64,000 bases of DNA. Source: Bacillota bacterium (lineage in GTDB: Bacteria; Bacillota; Clostridia; Lachnospirales; Lachnospiraceae). The translations under genes and the position numbers were made by a program. The stretch lies in the NCBI GenBank assembly GCA_023423045.1, contig JAFAGA010000073.1, positions 102,597 to 166,596 on the forward strand. The letters run 5' to 3'. The stretch's first letter is position 1; each line of letters begins with the position of its first letter. Shown here piece after piece: positions 51,329 through 58,955 of this stretch. The notes below the pieces were generated by a model, which was not told where the DNA came from, ran no database searches, and saw only the letters and a list, made by a program, of their open reading frames with translations.

Positions 51329-52037
51329 GCCTTTAATTCTTGTGGTAGAAGATGATAAAGCTATACAGAAGCTGATTACCACAACGCTGGAAACGCAAGG
51401 GTATCAATATCATACGGCCGGAACAGGCAGAAGCTCGATTCCCCTGGCGGCTTCCAAACAGCCCGATATCATGATTCTTGATTTGGGGCTTCCGGATATG
51501 GACGGCGTGGATATTATTAAAAAGGTTCGGGAGTGGTCGAATATGCCCATTATCGTGGTTAGTGCCCGCAGCGAGGATCGAGATAAAATTGATGCATTGG
51601 ATGCCGGTGCGGACGATTACCTGACAAAACCCTTCAGTGTGGATGAACTTCTGGCGCGGCTCCGGGTCAGTCTGCGCCGGGTACGTTATGACAGTGAAAA
51701 ACTGCAAAAGGATGCAACAGTCTTTACAAATGGGAATCTGAAAATCGATTATGCGGCAGGCTGCGCATGGCTGGATAACGAGGAAATACACCTGACGCCG
51801 ATGGAATATAAGCTCCTATGCCTTCTGGCTAAAAATGTAGGGAAAGTCTTGACACATAATTATATTCTGCATGAAATATGGGGGAATTACTCCAATGATA
51901 TTCCTGCTTTGCGCGTTTTTATGGCGACGCTGCGCAAAAAAATTGAAAAGACTTCTTCCCAGCCAAAATATATTCAAACTCATATTGGTGTCGGCTATCG
52001 GATGCTCCGGGTAGGGGAAGACGGAAAATCCAGTTGA
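51321..52037 (+). CDS. kdpE: KdpE response regulator
   Basis: 238 residues from ATG 51321 (GGAGGTGG upstream), overlapping the kdpD stop by 8 bases. Receiver 1-120 with Asp54 in IMILDLGLPDMDG and Lys in YLTKPFS; OmpR-type winged helix about 135-235 (LTPMEYKLLCLLAKN, VLTHNYILHEIWG, RVFMATLRKKIE, IGVGYRM). Phosphorylated by KdpD; likely binds tandem direct repeats. The TTAATG repeats upstream of ktrB are the best candidate target here. Confidence 0.93.
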   Translation: MNKPLILVVEDDKAIQKLITTTLETQGYQYHTAGTGRSSIPLAASKQPDIMILDLGLPDMDGVDIIKKVREWSNMPIIVVSARSEDRDKIDALDAGADDYLTKPFSVDELLARLRVSLRRVRYDSEKLQKDATVFTNGNLKIDYAAGCAWLDNEEIHLTPMEYKLLCLLAKNVGKVLTHNYILHEIWGNYSNDIPALRVFMATLRKKIEKTSSQPKYIQTHIGVGYRMLRVGEDGKSS

Positions 52038-52061
52038 GGCTTGCGGTGCCCTAAAAAGTGA

Positions 52062-52099
52062 GGACGGACTATCTGCTTTATGCAGACAGTCCGTTTTTT
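52062..52099 (+). terminator. Terminator after kdpDE
   Basis: ACGGACT (52064-52070) with inner CTGC/GCAG pairs with AGTCCGT (52088-52094), followed by six T. It ends the kdp transcript, so ktrB has its own promoter. Confidence 0.9.
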
Positions 52100-52174
52100 G
52101 ATAACCGTTTTTTTATTAACCCAATCTAATATTACCTCACTCTATTGATATAAAAGAATAAAGAGGTCAACGTC

Positions 52175-52222
52175 TTAATGCGGTATTAATGTTCTCGTAG
52201 AAACCCTAACCCAATATTAATG
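52175..52222 (+). promoter_or_regulatory. Three helically phased TTAATG repeats, candidate KdpE sites
   Basis: TTAATG occurs at 52175, 52186 and 52217. The steps are 11 and 31 bases, i.e. about one and three DNA turns, so all face the same side. OmpR-family regulators bind such tandem direct repeats. Confidence 0.45.
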
Positions 52223-52276
52223 CCATAAATGGTATATTGAAAATGTTCCATATACGACGGAAAATGGAGCTTTACT

Positions 52277-52282
52277 TATAAT
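52277..52282 (+). promoter_or_regulatory. ktrB promoter -10
   Basis: Consensus TATAAT (52277-52282) with no matching -35 (best is TACGAC), which fits a promoter needing an activator. Confidence 0.5.
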
Positions 52283-52304
52283 ACAGACTAGGGAGTGTGA
52301 TCTA

Positions 52305-53594
52305 TTGATAACCAGATGGCTAAATCCGGGCAGGTTTTTGGTTTTGGGGTTTGCTGCTGTAATCCTGCTTGGAACCATATTGTTGCTTTTACCTGTTTCC
52401 GCGAATCCCGGCGTTACGATTCATCCTGTGGATGCGCTGTTTACTTCCACAAGCGCCGTTTGTGTGACGGGGCTCATCGCCATCGACACGGCAGATCATT
52501 TCAGTGTGTTTGGGCGAACCATAGTTGCGCTGTTGATCCAAATCGGAGGGCTGGGCATTACTTCTATCGGTGTTGCATTCATTTTACTGGCCGGAAAAAA
52601 GATTGGACTCAAAGAGCGCGTCCTTGTAAAAGAAGCCTTAAACCTGAATACTCTTAAAGGAGTGGTGCAGCTGGTGAAATCCGTTATGCTTGTGACGCTA
52701 TGCTTTGAAGTCGTTGGCATGGTGCTCAGTTATATCGTGTTTTCACAGGACTATCCGCCCTTGTCGGCGTTAGGAATCAGCGCGTTCCATTCCGTGGCGG
52801 CGTTCAACAATTCAGGGTTTGACATCCTCGGCGGATATCAGAATCTGATTCCCTATCGAGACAATGTGCTGTTGAACCTGACAACCTGCGGTCTGATCAT
52901 CTTTGGTGGTTTGGGATTTTATGTAATTCGTGAAATGTTGCATAAGCGCTCTCTGAAAAATCTGAGCATGAATACAAAAATCGTTCTAACGATGACGGTA
53001 TCCTTGCTGGCTATTGGTACGGTCTTGTTGAAGCTTACGGATGATGTGACATGGCTGGGTGCTTTTTTTCAAAGCACTTCCGCCAGAACAGCGGGCTTCA
53101 GTACGTATGCACTTGGAGATTTCACCGCTGCGGGGCAATTTGCTTTGATTATCCTGATGTTCATCGGTGCTTCACCGGGGTCAACGGGTGGCGGTATAAA
53201 GACAACAACGACTTTTACTTTGCTGAAGAGCCTCCTTGCGTTCTCTACTAATCGGGATTGCACGGCTTTCCGGAGAAAAATCTCAAACGAAAGCATCATA
53301 AAGGCATTTACCGTTACAAGTCTGGCGGCGATCATTGTATGTGTCATGACCTTTTTGATCTGCATTACTGAGCCGCAATTTACTTTCCTTCAGGTGCTTT
53401 TTGAAGTTGTATCGGGATTTGGCACGGTCGGCTTGTCAACGGGCATCACACCAAATCTGACAGCCATCAGCAAGATACTTTTATGCCTGACCATGTTCAT
53501 CGGTCGGCTTAGCCCGCTCACAATGGCTTGCATTTGGGTGTACCAACCATCATCAAACCTTTCTTACGTGGAAGAAAGAGTAACTATAGGATAG
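52305..53594 (+). CDS. ktrB: Potassium channel subunit KtrB/TrkH-like
   Basis: 429 residues from TTG 52305 (GGGAGTG upstream). Eight or more membrane segments with four pore-loop repeats: SAVCVTGLI, FNNSGFDIL, SARTAGFS and GFGTVGLSTGITP, giving the selectivity glycine lines of the SKT superfamily. Passive K+ (or Na+/K+) uptake powered by ion gradients and gated by KtrA, encoded 10 bases later. Placed behind kdpDE, it is likely the uptake system that kinase controls. Confidence 0.93.
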   Translation: MITRWLNPGRFLVLGFAAVILLGTILLLLPVSANPGVTIHPVDALFTSTSAVCVTGLIAIDTADHFSVFGRTIVALLIQIGGLGITSIGVAFILLAGKKIGLKERVLVKEALNLNTLKGVVQLVKSVMLVTLCFEVVGMVLSYIVFSQDYPPLSALGISAFHSVAAFNNSGFDILGGYQNLIPYRDNVLLNLTTCGLIIFGGLGFYVIREMLHKRSLKNLSMNTKIVLTMTVSLLAIGTVLLKLTDDVTWLGAFFQSTSARTAGFSTYALGDFTAAGQFALIILMFIGASPGSTGGGIKTTTTFTLLKSLLAFSTNRDCTAFRRKISNESIIKAFTVTSLAAIIVCVMTFLICITEPQFTFLQVLFEVVSGFGTVGLSTGITPNLTAISKILLCLTMFIGRLSPLTMACIWVYQPSSNLSYVEERVTIG

Positions 53595-53604
53595 GAGAAT
53601 AATT

Positions 53605-54276
53605 ATGCCGGGTTATAAATCGAGTATTGCTTTTGGAGTGATCGGACTGGGCCGTTTTGGATTTGCCCTTGCGGAGACACTTTCCGACAACGGGAAAGAA
53701 GTATTGGTCCTTGATAACAACGAGAGCAAAGTCAAACAAATTCAAGATAAAGTGCAGCAGGCCTTTGTGATTGACCAATTGGATAAACCAACGTTAGAGG
53801 AGGCCGGAATACAGAACTGCGGCACAGTTATTGTATGTATAGGCGAACATATTGAAGCCAGTATCCTGACAACACTCAATGTAATTGAGTTGGGCGTTCC
53901 CCGGGTTATTGCAAAGGCTATCAGCGCCGAGCATGGAAGGGTGCTGCAAAAAATCGGAGCAGAGGTGGTTTATCCTGAGAAGGATCGTGCCGTTCGTCTT
54001 GCGAATTCGCTGACAACTCCCAGAGCTTTGGATTATATTGACCTTTCAAATCAATATGCGATTTCAGAAAGTAAGCTGACCGATAGATTGAGTGGAAAAA
54101 CCATTCTCGAACTGAACTTTCGTAAAAAGTTCGGACTCAACATTATTGCGATTGTAAGAGGGAATCAAACCATCGTTGAAATTACCCCGGACCTTCAATT
54201 AAACACAAACGATTTGATCGCCGTTGTGGGTACGAAGGATAGCATTGTAAAATTTGAACGGTATCTGACCTCATGA
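53605..54276 (+). CDS. ktrA: KtrA/TrkA regulatory subunit (RCK)
   Basis: 223 residues with RCK_N (about 1-125) and RCK_C (about 135-223). The nucleotide-binding GxGxxG is present as GVIGLGRFGFALA, with acidic VLDNNESK. It binds ATP/ADP, and RCK_C of relatives binds c-di-AMP; the ring opens or closes KtrB. It overlaps no gene and follows ktrB by 10 bases, so the two are one operon with the AtpI-like gene. Confidence 0.93.
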   Translation: MPGYKSSIAFGVIGLGRFGFALAETLSDNGKEVLVLDNNESKVKQIQDKVQQAFVIDQLDKPTLEEAGIQNCGTVIVCIGEHIEASILTTLNVIELGVPRVIAKAISAEHGRVLQKIGAEVVYPEKDRAVRLANSLTTPRALDYIDLSNQYAISESKLTDRLSGKTILELNFRKKFGLNIIAIVRGNQTIVEITPDLQLNTNDLIAVVGTKDSIVKFERYLTS

Positions 54277-54398
54277 CAACGTGGAAAAAAGGATTCTGCT
54301 GCTGAAAATTCCTGCAACAGATATTGCAAAATAGCGGGTTGGTCATTTTTATTAAGGGGATCTCTCACAATAAGGTGATAAGAATGCGGAGGATGAAA

Positions 54399-54773
54399 AT
54401 GAAGCATCAAACGAAGTTACAACTAGAGATAATGAGTACAGTTTTCTGCGTGGCCGGTTTATCTATTTTCATGATTGGCTTCTTTATTATCGCAGGCAAA
54501 TGTGATCTCTCTGTAATATTGGGAACCATCGCAGGCAGCGCAGCTTCTATGCTGAATTATTATTTACAGATATTAACCGTAAAAATTGCCGTGAATTACG
54601 AACGAGACAAAGCGGTCATAATGAGCCGGCTGCTAAAGGTATTTCGGATGCTTCTGATATGTGCAGCCGCGTTTACCATACTGCTGCTTCCGGAGTTGCA
54701 TGACACAACGGGTATTATGGCGTTGTTTTTTCCTCAGATCAGCCGTGCAGTTATTTCAGTAATGAAAGGTTGA
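54399..54773 (+). CDS. AtpI-like four-helix membrane protein
   Basis: 124 residues from ATG 54399 with GGAGG six bases upstream. Four membrane segments (about 12-31, 38-58, 85-100, 103-117). The motif VILGTIAGSAASMLNYYL matches the ATP synthase subunit I family. AtpI normally precedes the atp operon; here it follows the K+ channel genes, so a role with KtrB or Mg2+/ion handling is possible but not shown. Confidence 0.65.
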   Translation: MKHQTKLQLEIMSTVFCVAGLSIFMIGFFIIAGKCDLSVILGTIAGSAASMLNYYLQILTVKIAVNYERDKAVIMSRLLKVFRMLLICAAAFTILLLPELHDTTGIMALFFPQISRAVISVMKG

Positions 54774-54909
54774 ATTGTGAGCATGTTCTTGTGAATATCC
54801 GTATAAAGAACAGGTTTGAACGTCAGAATTATTGAACATATGCCCTGTACTAAGGGGCTGCCAGGACCGGCGGTCATTAACTTTACAAATAAAATAGTTA
54901 TAAAAAATG

Positions 54910-54946
54910 AAGCAAGATAGGGATTTATTTTCTTACCTTGCTTTTT
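54910..54946 (+). terminator. Terminator after the ktr operon
   Basis: AAGCAAG (54910-54916) pairs with CTTGCTT (54937-54943), extended by TAGG/CTTA with G-U, and followed by TTTTT. Confidence 0.75.
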
Positions 54947-55028
54947 AAATTACCAATATAATAAACTATATTGTAAATTTTGGAGGTATATAATACAATA
55001 AATTTGAATTTGCTGAGGAGATGAGAAT

Positions 55029-55334
55029 ATGAAAATAATAACTGTATGTGGTAGTTTAAGATTTATGAAAGAAATAATGGAAATAACAGAAAAAATGGAT
55101 TTACAAGGAAATTGTATGTTAAGCCCTATATATCCTACCAAACCTAATAAAGATGATTATACAGATGAAGAAGCTATTATGCTGGGTAAAATGCATAAAG
55201 AGAGAATAAAAATATCTGATGCTATTTTAGTTGCAAATGTAGATAATTATATAGGAAGCAGCACAAAAAGTGAAATTGAATTTGCTAAATCATTAAATAA
55301 AGAAATTATTTATTATACAGATTTGATAAAATAA
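55029..55334 (+). CDS. Small nucleoside 2-deoxyribosyltransferase-like protein
   Basis: 101 residues beginning KIITVCGSLRF, the conserved phosphosugar-binding start of this Rossmann-like family (also DUF4406-type phage proteins), and continuing HKERIKISDAILVANVDNYIGSSTKSEIEFA, cut here as ISDAILVANVDNYIG, which fits the second conserved region. Very AT-rich compared with the neighbours, suggesting transfer. RBS TGAGGAG before ATG. A phage or element origin is plausible. Activity unproven. Confidence 0.6.
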   Translation: MKIITVCGSLRFMKEIMEITEKMDLQGNCMLSPIYPTKPNKDDYTDEEAIMLGKMHKERIKISDAILVANVDNYIGSSTKSEIEFAKSLNKEIIYYTDLIK

Positions 55335-55524
55335 CACAGTAAGAAGTAGAAAAATACTCGCTTTGTATGAGCGTTGAAAGGTTTACTGAACTTGCAAAAA
55401 AACACCGATTCTGAAAAAAAGTATTTAAAACAACGGCAGTATAGTTAGAAAATGAAGTTATCGTAAATGGAATAGTTGAACAAAGATTTTGGATAAATCT
55501 ATAGAAACTCAAGAAAATAGTATA
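55335..55524. other. Decayed AT-rich stretch
   Basis: No intact ORF. A short run (VERFTELAKKHRF, from about 55372) is coding-like but soon stops, so this may be the remains of a lost accessory gene next to the AT-rich 55029 gene. Confidence 0.35.
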
Positions 55525-55553
55525 TTGACAAAGAAGTAGTCTGCTGTTATTAT
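55525..55553 (+). promoter_or_regulatory. glnA promoter
   Basis: Consensus -35 TTGACA (55525-55530), 17-base spacer, -10 TATTAT (55548-55553). It gives a leader of about 130 bases before glnA. Confidence 0.8.
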
Positions 55554-55604
55554 CGTAAGCAATGAGTGGAATGCTTGATAAACCACTTTTATGTCAGATA
55601 ACAT

Positions 55605-55645
55605 GGGCGAAGATGTTCCGTAAAAGGGATGCTTCGCCCTTTTTA
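55605..55645 (+). terminator. Attenuator terminator in the glnA leader
   Basis: GGGCGAAG (55605-55612) pairs with CTTCGCCC (55632-55639), followed by TTTTT. It lies between the promoter and the glnA start, so it must be overcome for expression. The ANTAR protein encoded behind glnA is the likely antiterminator. Possible upstream hairpins in the leader (AGTGG/CCACT at about 55565-55587, and ATGT-CAGATA-ACAT at about 55591-55604) could form the antiterminator, though neither has the textbook A1/G4 hexaloop. Confidence 0.75.
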
Positions 55646-55689
55646 CCGAAAACTTAGGAGCAAATCTTATATTACAAGGAGAGGTGGAT

Positions 55690-57021
55690 ATGAAAAAGTA
55701 TACACGGGAAGATATTATTAGAATGGTGGAAGAGGATGATGTTGAGTTTATCCGCTTGCAGTTTACGGATATGTTCGGCAATTTGAAGAATGTTGCCATC
55801 ACCACAAACCAGCTGGAAAGAGCCTTGAATAATGAATGTATGTTTGACGGTTCCTCGATTGAAGGCTTTGTGCGCATAGAGGAATCGGATATGTACCTGC
55901 ATCCGGATCTGGACACTTATGTCACCTTTCCCTGGAGACCGCAGCAGGGCAAGGTTGCACGCCTGATCTGTGATGTATATACGGTGGACGGCAAGCCCTT
56001 TGAAGGCGATCCCAGATATATTTTGCGCAGGACGATAGAGGAGGCAAAGGAGCTGGGATATACCTTTGATGTGGGCCCGGAGCTGGAGTTTTTCCTGTTT
56101 CAGATGGAGGAAGACGGTCAGCCTACCACCTCCACCAATGAGAAGGCGGGCTATTTTGATCTTGGACCGCTGGATTTCGGAGAAAATGCACGCCGTGATA
56201 TGGTTCTGACCCTGGAAGAGATGGGGATGAGAGTGGAGGCCTCCCACCATGAGGTTGCGCCTGCACAGCATGAAATCGATATTAAATATGATGACGCCCT
56301 GACCACAGCGGATAATATCATGACCATTAAGCTGGTGGCCCGCACCATTGCCAAACGCCACGGACTTCATGCAACCTTTATGCCTAAGCCAAAATACGGA
56401 GTGGATGGATCCGGCATGCATGTGAATATGTCCCTCAATAAGGACGGAAAGAATATCTTTGACGATCCCTCGGATGAATTGGGTCTGAGCAAGGAGGCAT
56501 ATCATTTTATTGCAGGCCTTATGAAGCATATTGAAAGTATCGCTGCCATTACTAATCCCCTGGTGAATTCCTATAAAAGACTGGTTCCCAATTATGAGGC
56601 CCCGGTATATATTGCCTGGTCCGTATCCAATCGCAGCCCTTTAATTCGTATTCCGGCCAATCGGGGGGCCTCTGCCAGGCTGGAGCTGCGCAATCCGGAT
56701 CCGTCGGCGAATCCCTACCTGACGCTGGCAGTGTGCCTGGCAGCCGGTTTGGACGGTATTAAGAACCAGCTGACACCTCCGAAGAACATTGACCGCAATA
56801 TCTTTGAGCTGTCTGAGCAGGAAAGGGCGGAGTACGGGATCAGACGCCTGCCGGCTAACCTGTGCGAGGCAATAGAGGATCTTGAAAACAGTGAATTCAT
56901 AAAGGCAGTACTGGGCGAGCACGTTAGCAGAAAGTATATTGAAGCAAAGAAGGTTGAATGGGAGGATTACCGAACTCAGGTTACCAAATGGGAGCTGGAT
57001 CAGTATTTATACAGAATATAG
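55690..57021 (+). CDS. glnA: Glutamine synthetase type I
   Basis: 443 residues from ATG 55690 with AAGGAGAGG upstream (a GTG six bases earlier is less likely). GSI-alpha length. Motifs: DGSSIEGFVRIEESDM, metal/ATP region GPELEFFLF, the glutamate loop region HHEVAPAQHEID, KPKYGVDGSGMHVN and NRSPLIRIP. Makes glutamine from glutamate, ammonia and ATP. The GSI-beta adenylylation region is absent, as in Gram-positives, so control is by feedback and by the leader attenuator. Followed after 38 bases by an ANTAR gene. Confidence 0.95.
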   Translation: MKKYTREDIIRMVEEDDVEFIRLQFTDMFGNLKNVAITTNQLERALNNECMFDGSSIEGFVRIEESDMYLHPDLDTYVTFPWRPQQGKVARLICDVYTVDGKPFEGDPRYILRRTIEEAKELGYTFDVGPELEFFLFQMEEDGQPTTSTNEKAGYFDLGPLDFGENARRDMVLTLEEMGMRVEASHHEVAPAQHEIDIKYDDALTTADNIMTIKLVARTIAKRHGLHATFMPKPKYGVDGSGMHVNMSLNKDGKNIFDDPSDELGLSKEAYHFIAGLMKHIESIAAITNPLVNSYKRLVPNYEAPVYIAWSVSNRSPLIRIPANRGASARLELRNPDPSANPYLTLAVCLAAGLDGIKNQLTPPKNIDRNIFELSEQERAEYGIRRLPANLCEAIEDLENSEFIKAVLGEHVSRKYIEAKKVEWEDYRTQVTKWELDQYLYRI

Positions 57022-57059
57022 AACGGGCATTAATCCGGAGGGAACGGAGGTGAACAGAT

Positions 57060-57608
57060 GTGTTTAGCATAATTGTAGGGTTTCCAAAGCAAGAAGATGC
57101 CAACAGCATTAAGAATCTATTAAGCAGAAGCGGATACCATGTCAGCGAAGCCTGTACTCTGGGTTCTCAAATCATCAGCCATGCCAATGATCTGGATGAA
57201 GGGATTGTTGTATGCGGATACCGTTTTTCCGATATGCATTTTAGCGAGCTCAACAATTATCTTCCCAAGGGCTTTGAGATGCTCCTGATTGCATCACCGG
57301 AGAAATTAGAGTATAGTTTGAATAATAATATCGTCTGTTTGCCTATGCCAATTAAAACTCATGATCTTCTTAATACACTTCAGATGATGTCATACCAATA
57401 CCAGCGGCGTAAGAAGAAGGAAAGAGAAAAGCCGAAGGAGAGGACACAGGAGGAAAAGGATCTGATTAAAAAGGCAAAATTGGTGTTGATGGACAGAAAT
57501 AATATGACCGAAGAGGAGGCGCATCGTTACCTGCAAAAAAACAGCATGGACAGCGGTACCAATTTGGTAGAGATGGCGGAGATAGTGCTGAAAATGTTTT
57601 ATCAGTGA
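57060..57608 (+). CDS. ANTAR-domain antiterminator (NitR-like)
   Basis: 182 residues from GTG 57060 (GGAGG 9 bases before). The N-terminal ~120 form a receiver-like domain without the usual Asp phosphorylation motif (GIVVCGYRFSD). The C-terminal ~55 is the ANTAR RNA-binding module (DLIKKAKLVLMDRNNMTEEEAHRY, cut here as AKLVLMDRNNMTEEEAHRY), joined by a long basic linker. ANTAR proteins bind hairpins in leaders to let RNA polymerase pass terminators. Cotranscribed with glnA, whose leader carries such a terminator, so feedback on glutamine synthesis is the clear hypothesis. Confidence 0.85.
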   Translation: MFSIIVGFPKQEDANSIKNLLSRSGYHVSEACTLGSQIISHANDLDEGIVVCGYRFSDMHFSELNNYLPKGFEMLLIASPEKLEYSLNNNIVCLPMPIKTHDLLNTLQMMSYQYQRRKKKEREKPKERTQEEKDLIKKAKLVLMDRNNMTEEEAHRYLQKNSMDSGTNLVEMAEIVLKMFYQ

Positions 57609-57636
57609 TGATATATTGATTTGAACACAGAGAAAG

Positions 57637-57685
57637 AGCTTATACGCATGGATCAATGTTAAGTGGTGCGTATGGGCTTTTTTTA
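57637..57685 (+). terminator. Terminator after the glnA-ANTAR operon
   Basis: AGCTTATACGCA (57637-57648) pairs with TGCGTATGGGCT (57667-57678), one mismatch, followed by a T run. Confidence 0.85.
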
Positions 57686-57707
57686 TGGAATAGTGCTTAT
57701 TTATAAT

Positions 57708-57751
57708 GATTGAGTGCCCTGAACCAAAAGATTGAGTGCCCTGAACCAAAA
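57708..57751 (+). repeat. Perfect 22-bp tandem duplication
   Basis: The unit GATTGAGTGCCCTGAACCAA plus AA is present twice in a row (57708-57729 and 57730-57751), just before the dapF promoter. It may be a recent slip or a doubled protein site. Confidence 0.9.
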
Positions 57752-57757
57752 GATGCC

Positions 57758-57786
57758 TTTACCGCCCGGAGAGTTTTTGTTATAAT
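57758..57786 (+). promoter_or_regulatory. dapF promoter
   Basis: -35 TTTACC (57758-57763), 17-base spacer, -10 TATAAT (57781-57786). Confidence 0.6.
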
Positions 57787-57793
57787 AGCAATC

Positions 57794-57830
57794 ACTGAAA
57801 AGTTATTTTCCATAGATGGAAACTTTCAGT
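57794..57830 (+). other. Hairpin in the dapF leader
   Basis: TTTCCAT and ATGGAAA flank a 2-base turn, and ACTGAAA (57794-57800) pairs with TTTCAGT (57824-57830), giving a long stem with a bulge at the expected start of the transcript. It has no T tail. It could stabilise the message or be a protein site. It does not match the lysine riboswitch. Confidence 0.55.
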
Positions 57831-57953
57831 CATGAAAGAGATTGCAGGTTGGCGGCAGCGAGAATGCGGCTGCACAAAATATTTGACATACCGTTGTGTA
57901 AAGTCGGGTAATTGGTTTTATACCGCGATCAAGCAGCGGAAGGAGGATTATGT

Positions 57954-58781
57954 ATGAAGTTTACAAAAATGCATGGCTGTGGAAACGATTATATCTATGT
58001 TGATTGTACCAAGGAAAGAATGGAGGATATACCGGAGACGGCAATCAGGGTAAGTGACAGGCATTTCGGTATCGGTTCCGACGGACTGATCCTGATCCAG
58101 CCCTCTAAGACGGCGGATTTTATGATGGATATGTATAACAATGACGGCTCCAGAGGTAAGATGTGCGGGAACGGTATCCGCTGTGTGGCGAAATATGTAT
58201 ATGATTATGGCTTGACGAATAAAAAACAGCTCCGGATCGAGACCTTAAGCGGAATTAAGGTGCTGGATCTGACGGTAGAGGATGGTAAAGTGACCTGGGT
58301 TACGGTGGATATGGGGGCTCCCATTACCGATACTGCATTAATTCCGGCAAAATCGGATAAAGATCTGCTCATCCGGGAACCGATTACGGTGGATGACCAA
58401 ATCTATGAAATAACCTGTGTATCCATGGGCAATCCTCATGCGGTGGTATTCGTAGAGGACACCGCTTCCCTGTCGCTCAAGACAATAGGACCAAAATTTG
58501 AGCATCATGAAATGTTCCCGGAGAGAATCAATACGGAGTTTATTCAGGTGATTGACCGCAGCCATATCAGAATGCGCGTGTGGGAACGCGGTTCGGGGGA
58601 AACCCTGGCCTGCGGAACCGGAGCCTGTGCAAGTGTGGTGGCCTGCATCCTGAACGGACTGACGGAGCATGAGGTTACGGTGCATCTATTGGGCGGAGAT
58701 CTTAAGATACGCTATGATGAGAAGCAGAATACCGTGTTCATGACCGGACCGGCAGTCAAGGTATTTGATGGTGAGATGTAA
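57954..58781 (+). CDS. dapF: Diaminopimelate epimerase
   Basis: 275 residues from ATG 57954 (GGAGG upstream). Converts LL- to meso-diaminopimelate for lysine and peptidoglycan. Two-lobe fold with the catalytic Cys pair: Cys71 in MCGNGIRCV and Cys220 in LACGTGAC. The substrate motif MHGCGNDYIYVD is at the N-terminus. Its stop codon is inside a dispersed palindrome. The next gene, dapL, supplies its substrate. Confidence 0.96.
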   Translation: MKFTKMHGCGNDYIYVDCTKERMEDIPETAIRVSDRHFGIGSDGLILIQPSKTADFMMDMYNNDGSRGKMCGNGIRCVAKYVYDYGLTNKKQLRIETLSGIKVLDLTVEDGKVTWVTVDMGAPITDTALIPAKSDKDLLIREPITVDDQIYEITCVSMGNPHAVVFVEDTASLSLKTIGPKFEHHEMFPERINTEFIQVIDRSHIRMRVWERGSGETLACGTGACASVVACILNGLTEHEVTVHLLGGDLKIRYDEKQNTVFMTGPAVKVFDGEM

Positions 58782-58830
58782 CAGTTCACTTGGTCTGGCC
58801 TGTGGGATACAGACCAGGCTGAACTGTTAC
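58778..58830. repeat. Dispersed palindrome, copy 3
   Basis: GTAACAGTTCA (58778-58788) pairs perfectly with TGAACTGTTAC (58820-58830), with inner GGTCTG/CAGACC. The left arm contains the dapF stop codon. Same ends as copies at 33.4 and 37.4 kb. Probably works as a terminator. Confidence 0.75.
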
Positions 58831-58955
58831 GGTGAGATTGAGCTGTGAGGCTTTTATAATTTAATACTTGTATAATCTTACATTATAGGTTATAAATATA
58901 ATTAATGTTTTTTCATTTCAAAAGAGGCTAGTCAAAGGGAAAGGTTGGTTGATGT

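Noticed and set aside
52038..52304. c-di-AMP (ydaO) riboswitch ahead of ktrB
   Set aside because: The gap holds a terminator and repeats; I find no ydaO core motifs.
57787..57953. Lysine riboswitch upstream of dapF
   Set aside because: The leader is too short and lacks the L-box core; only a simple hairpin is present.
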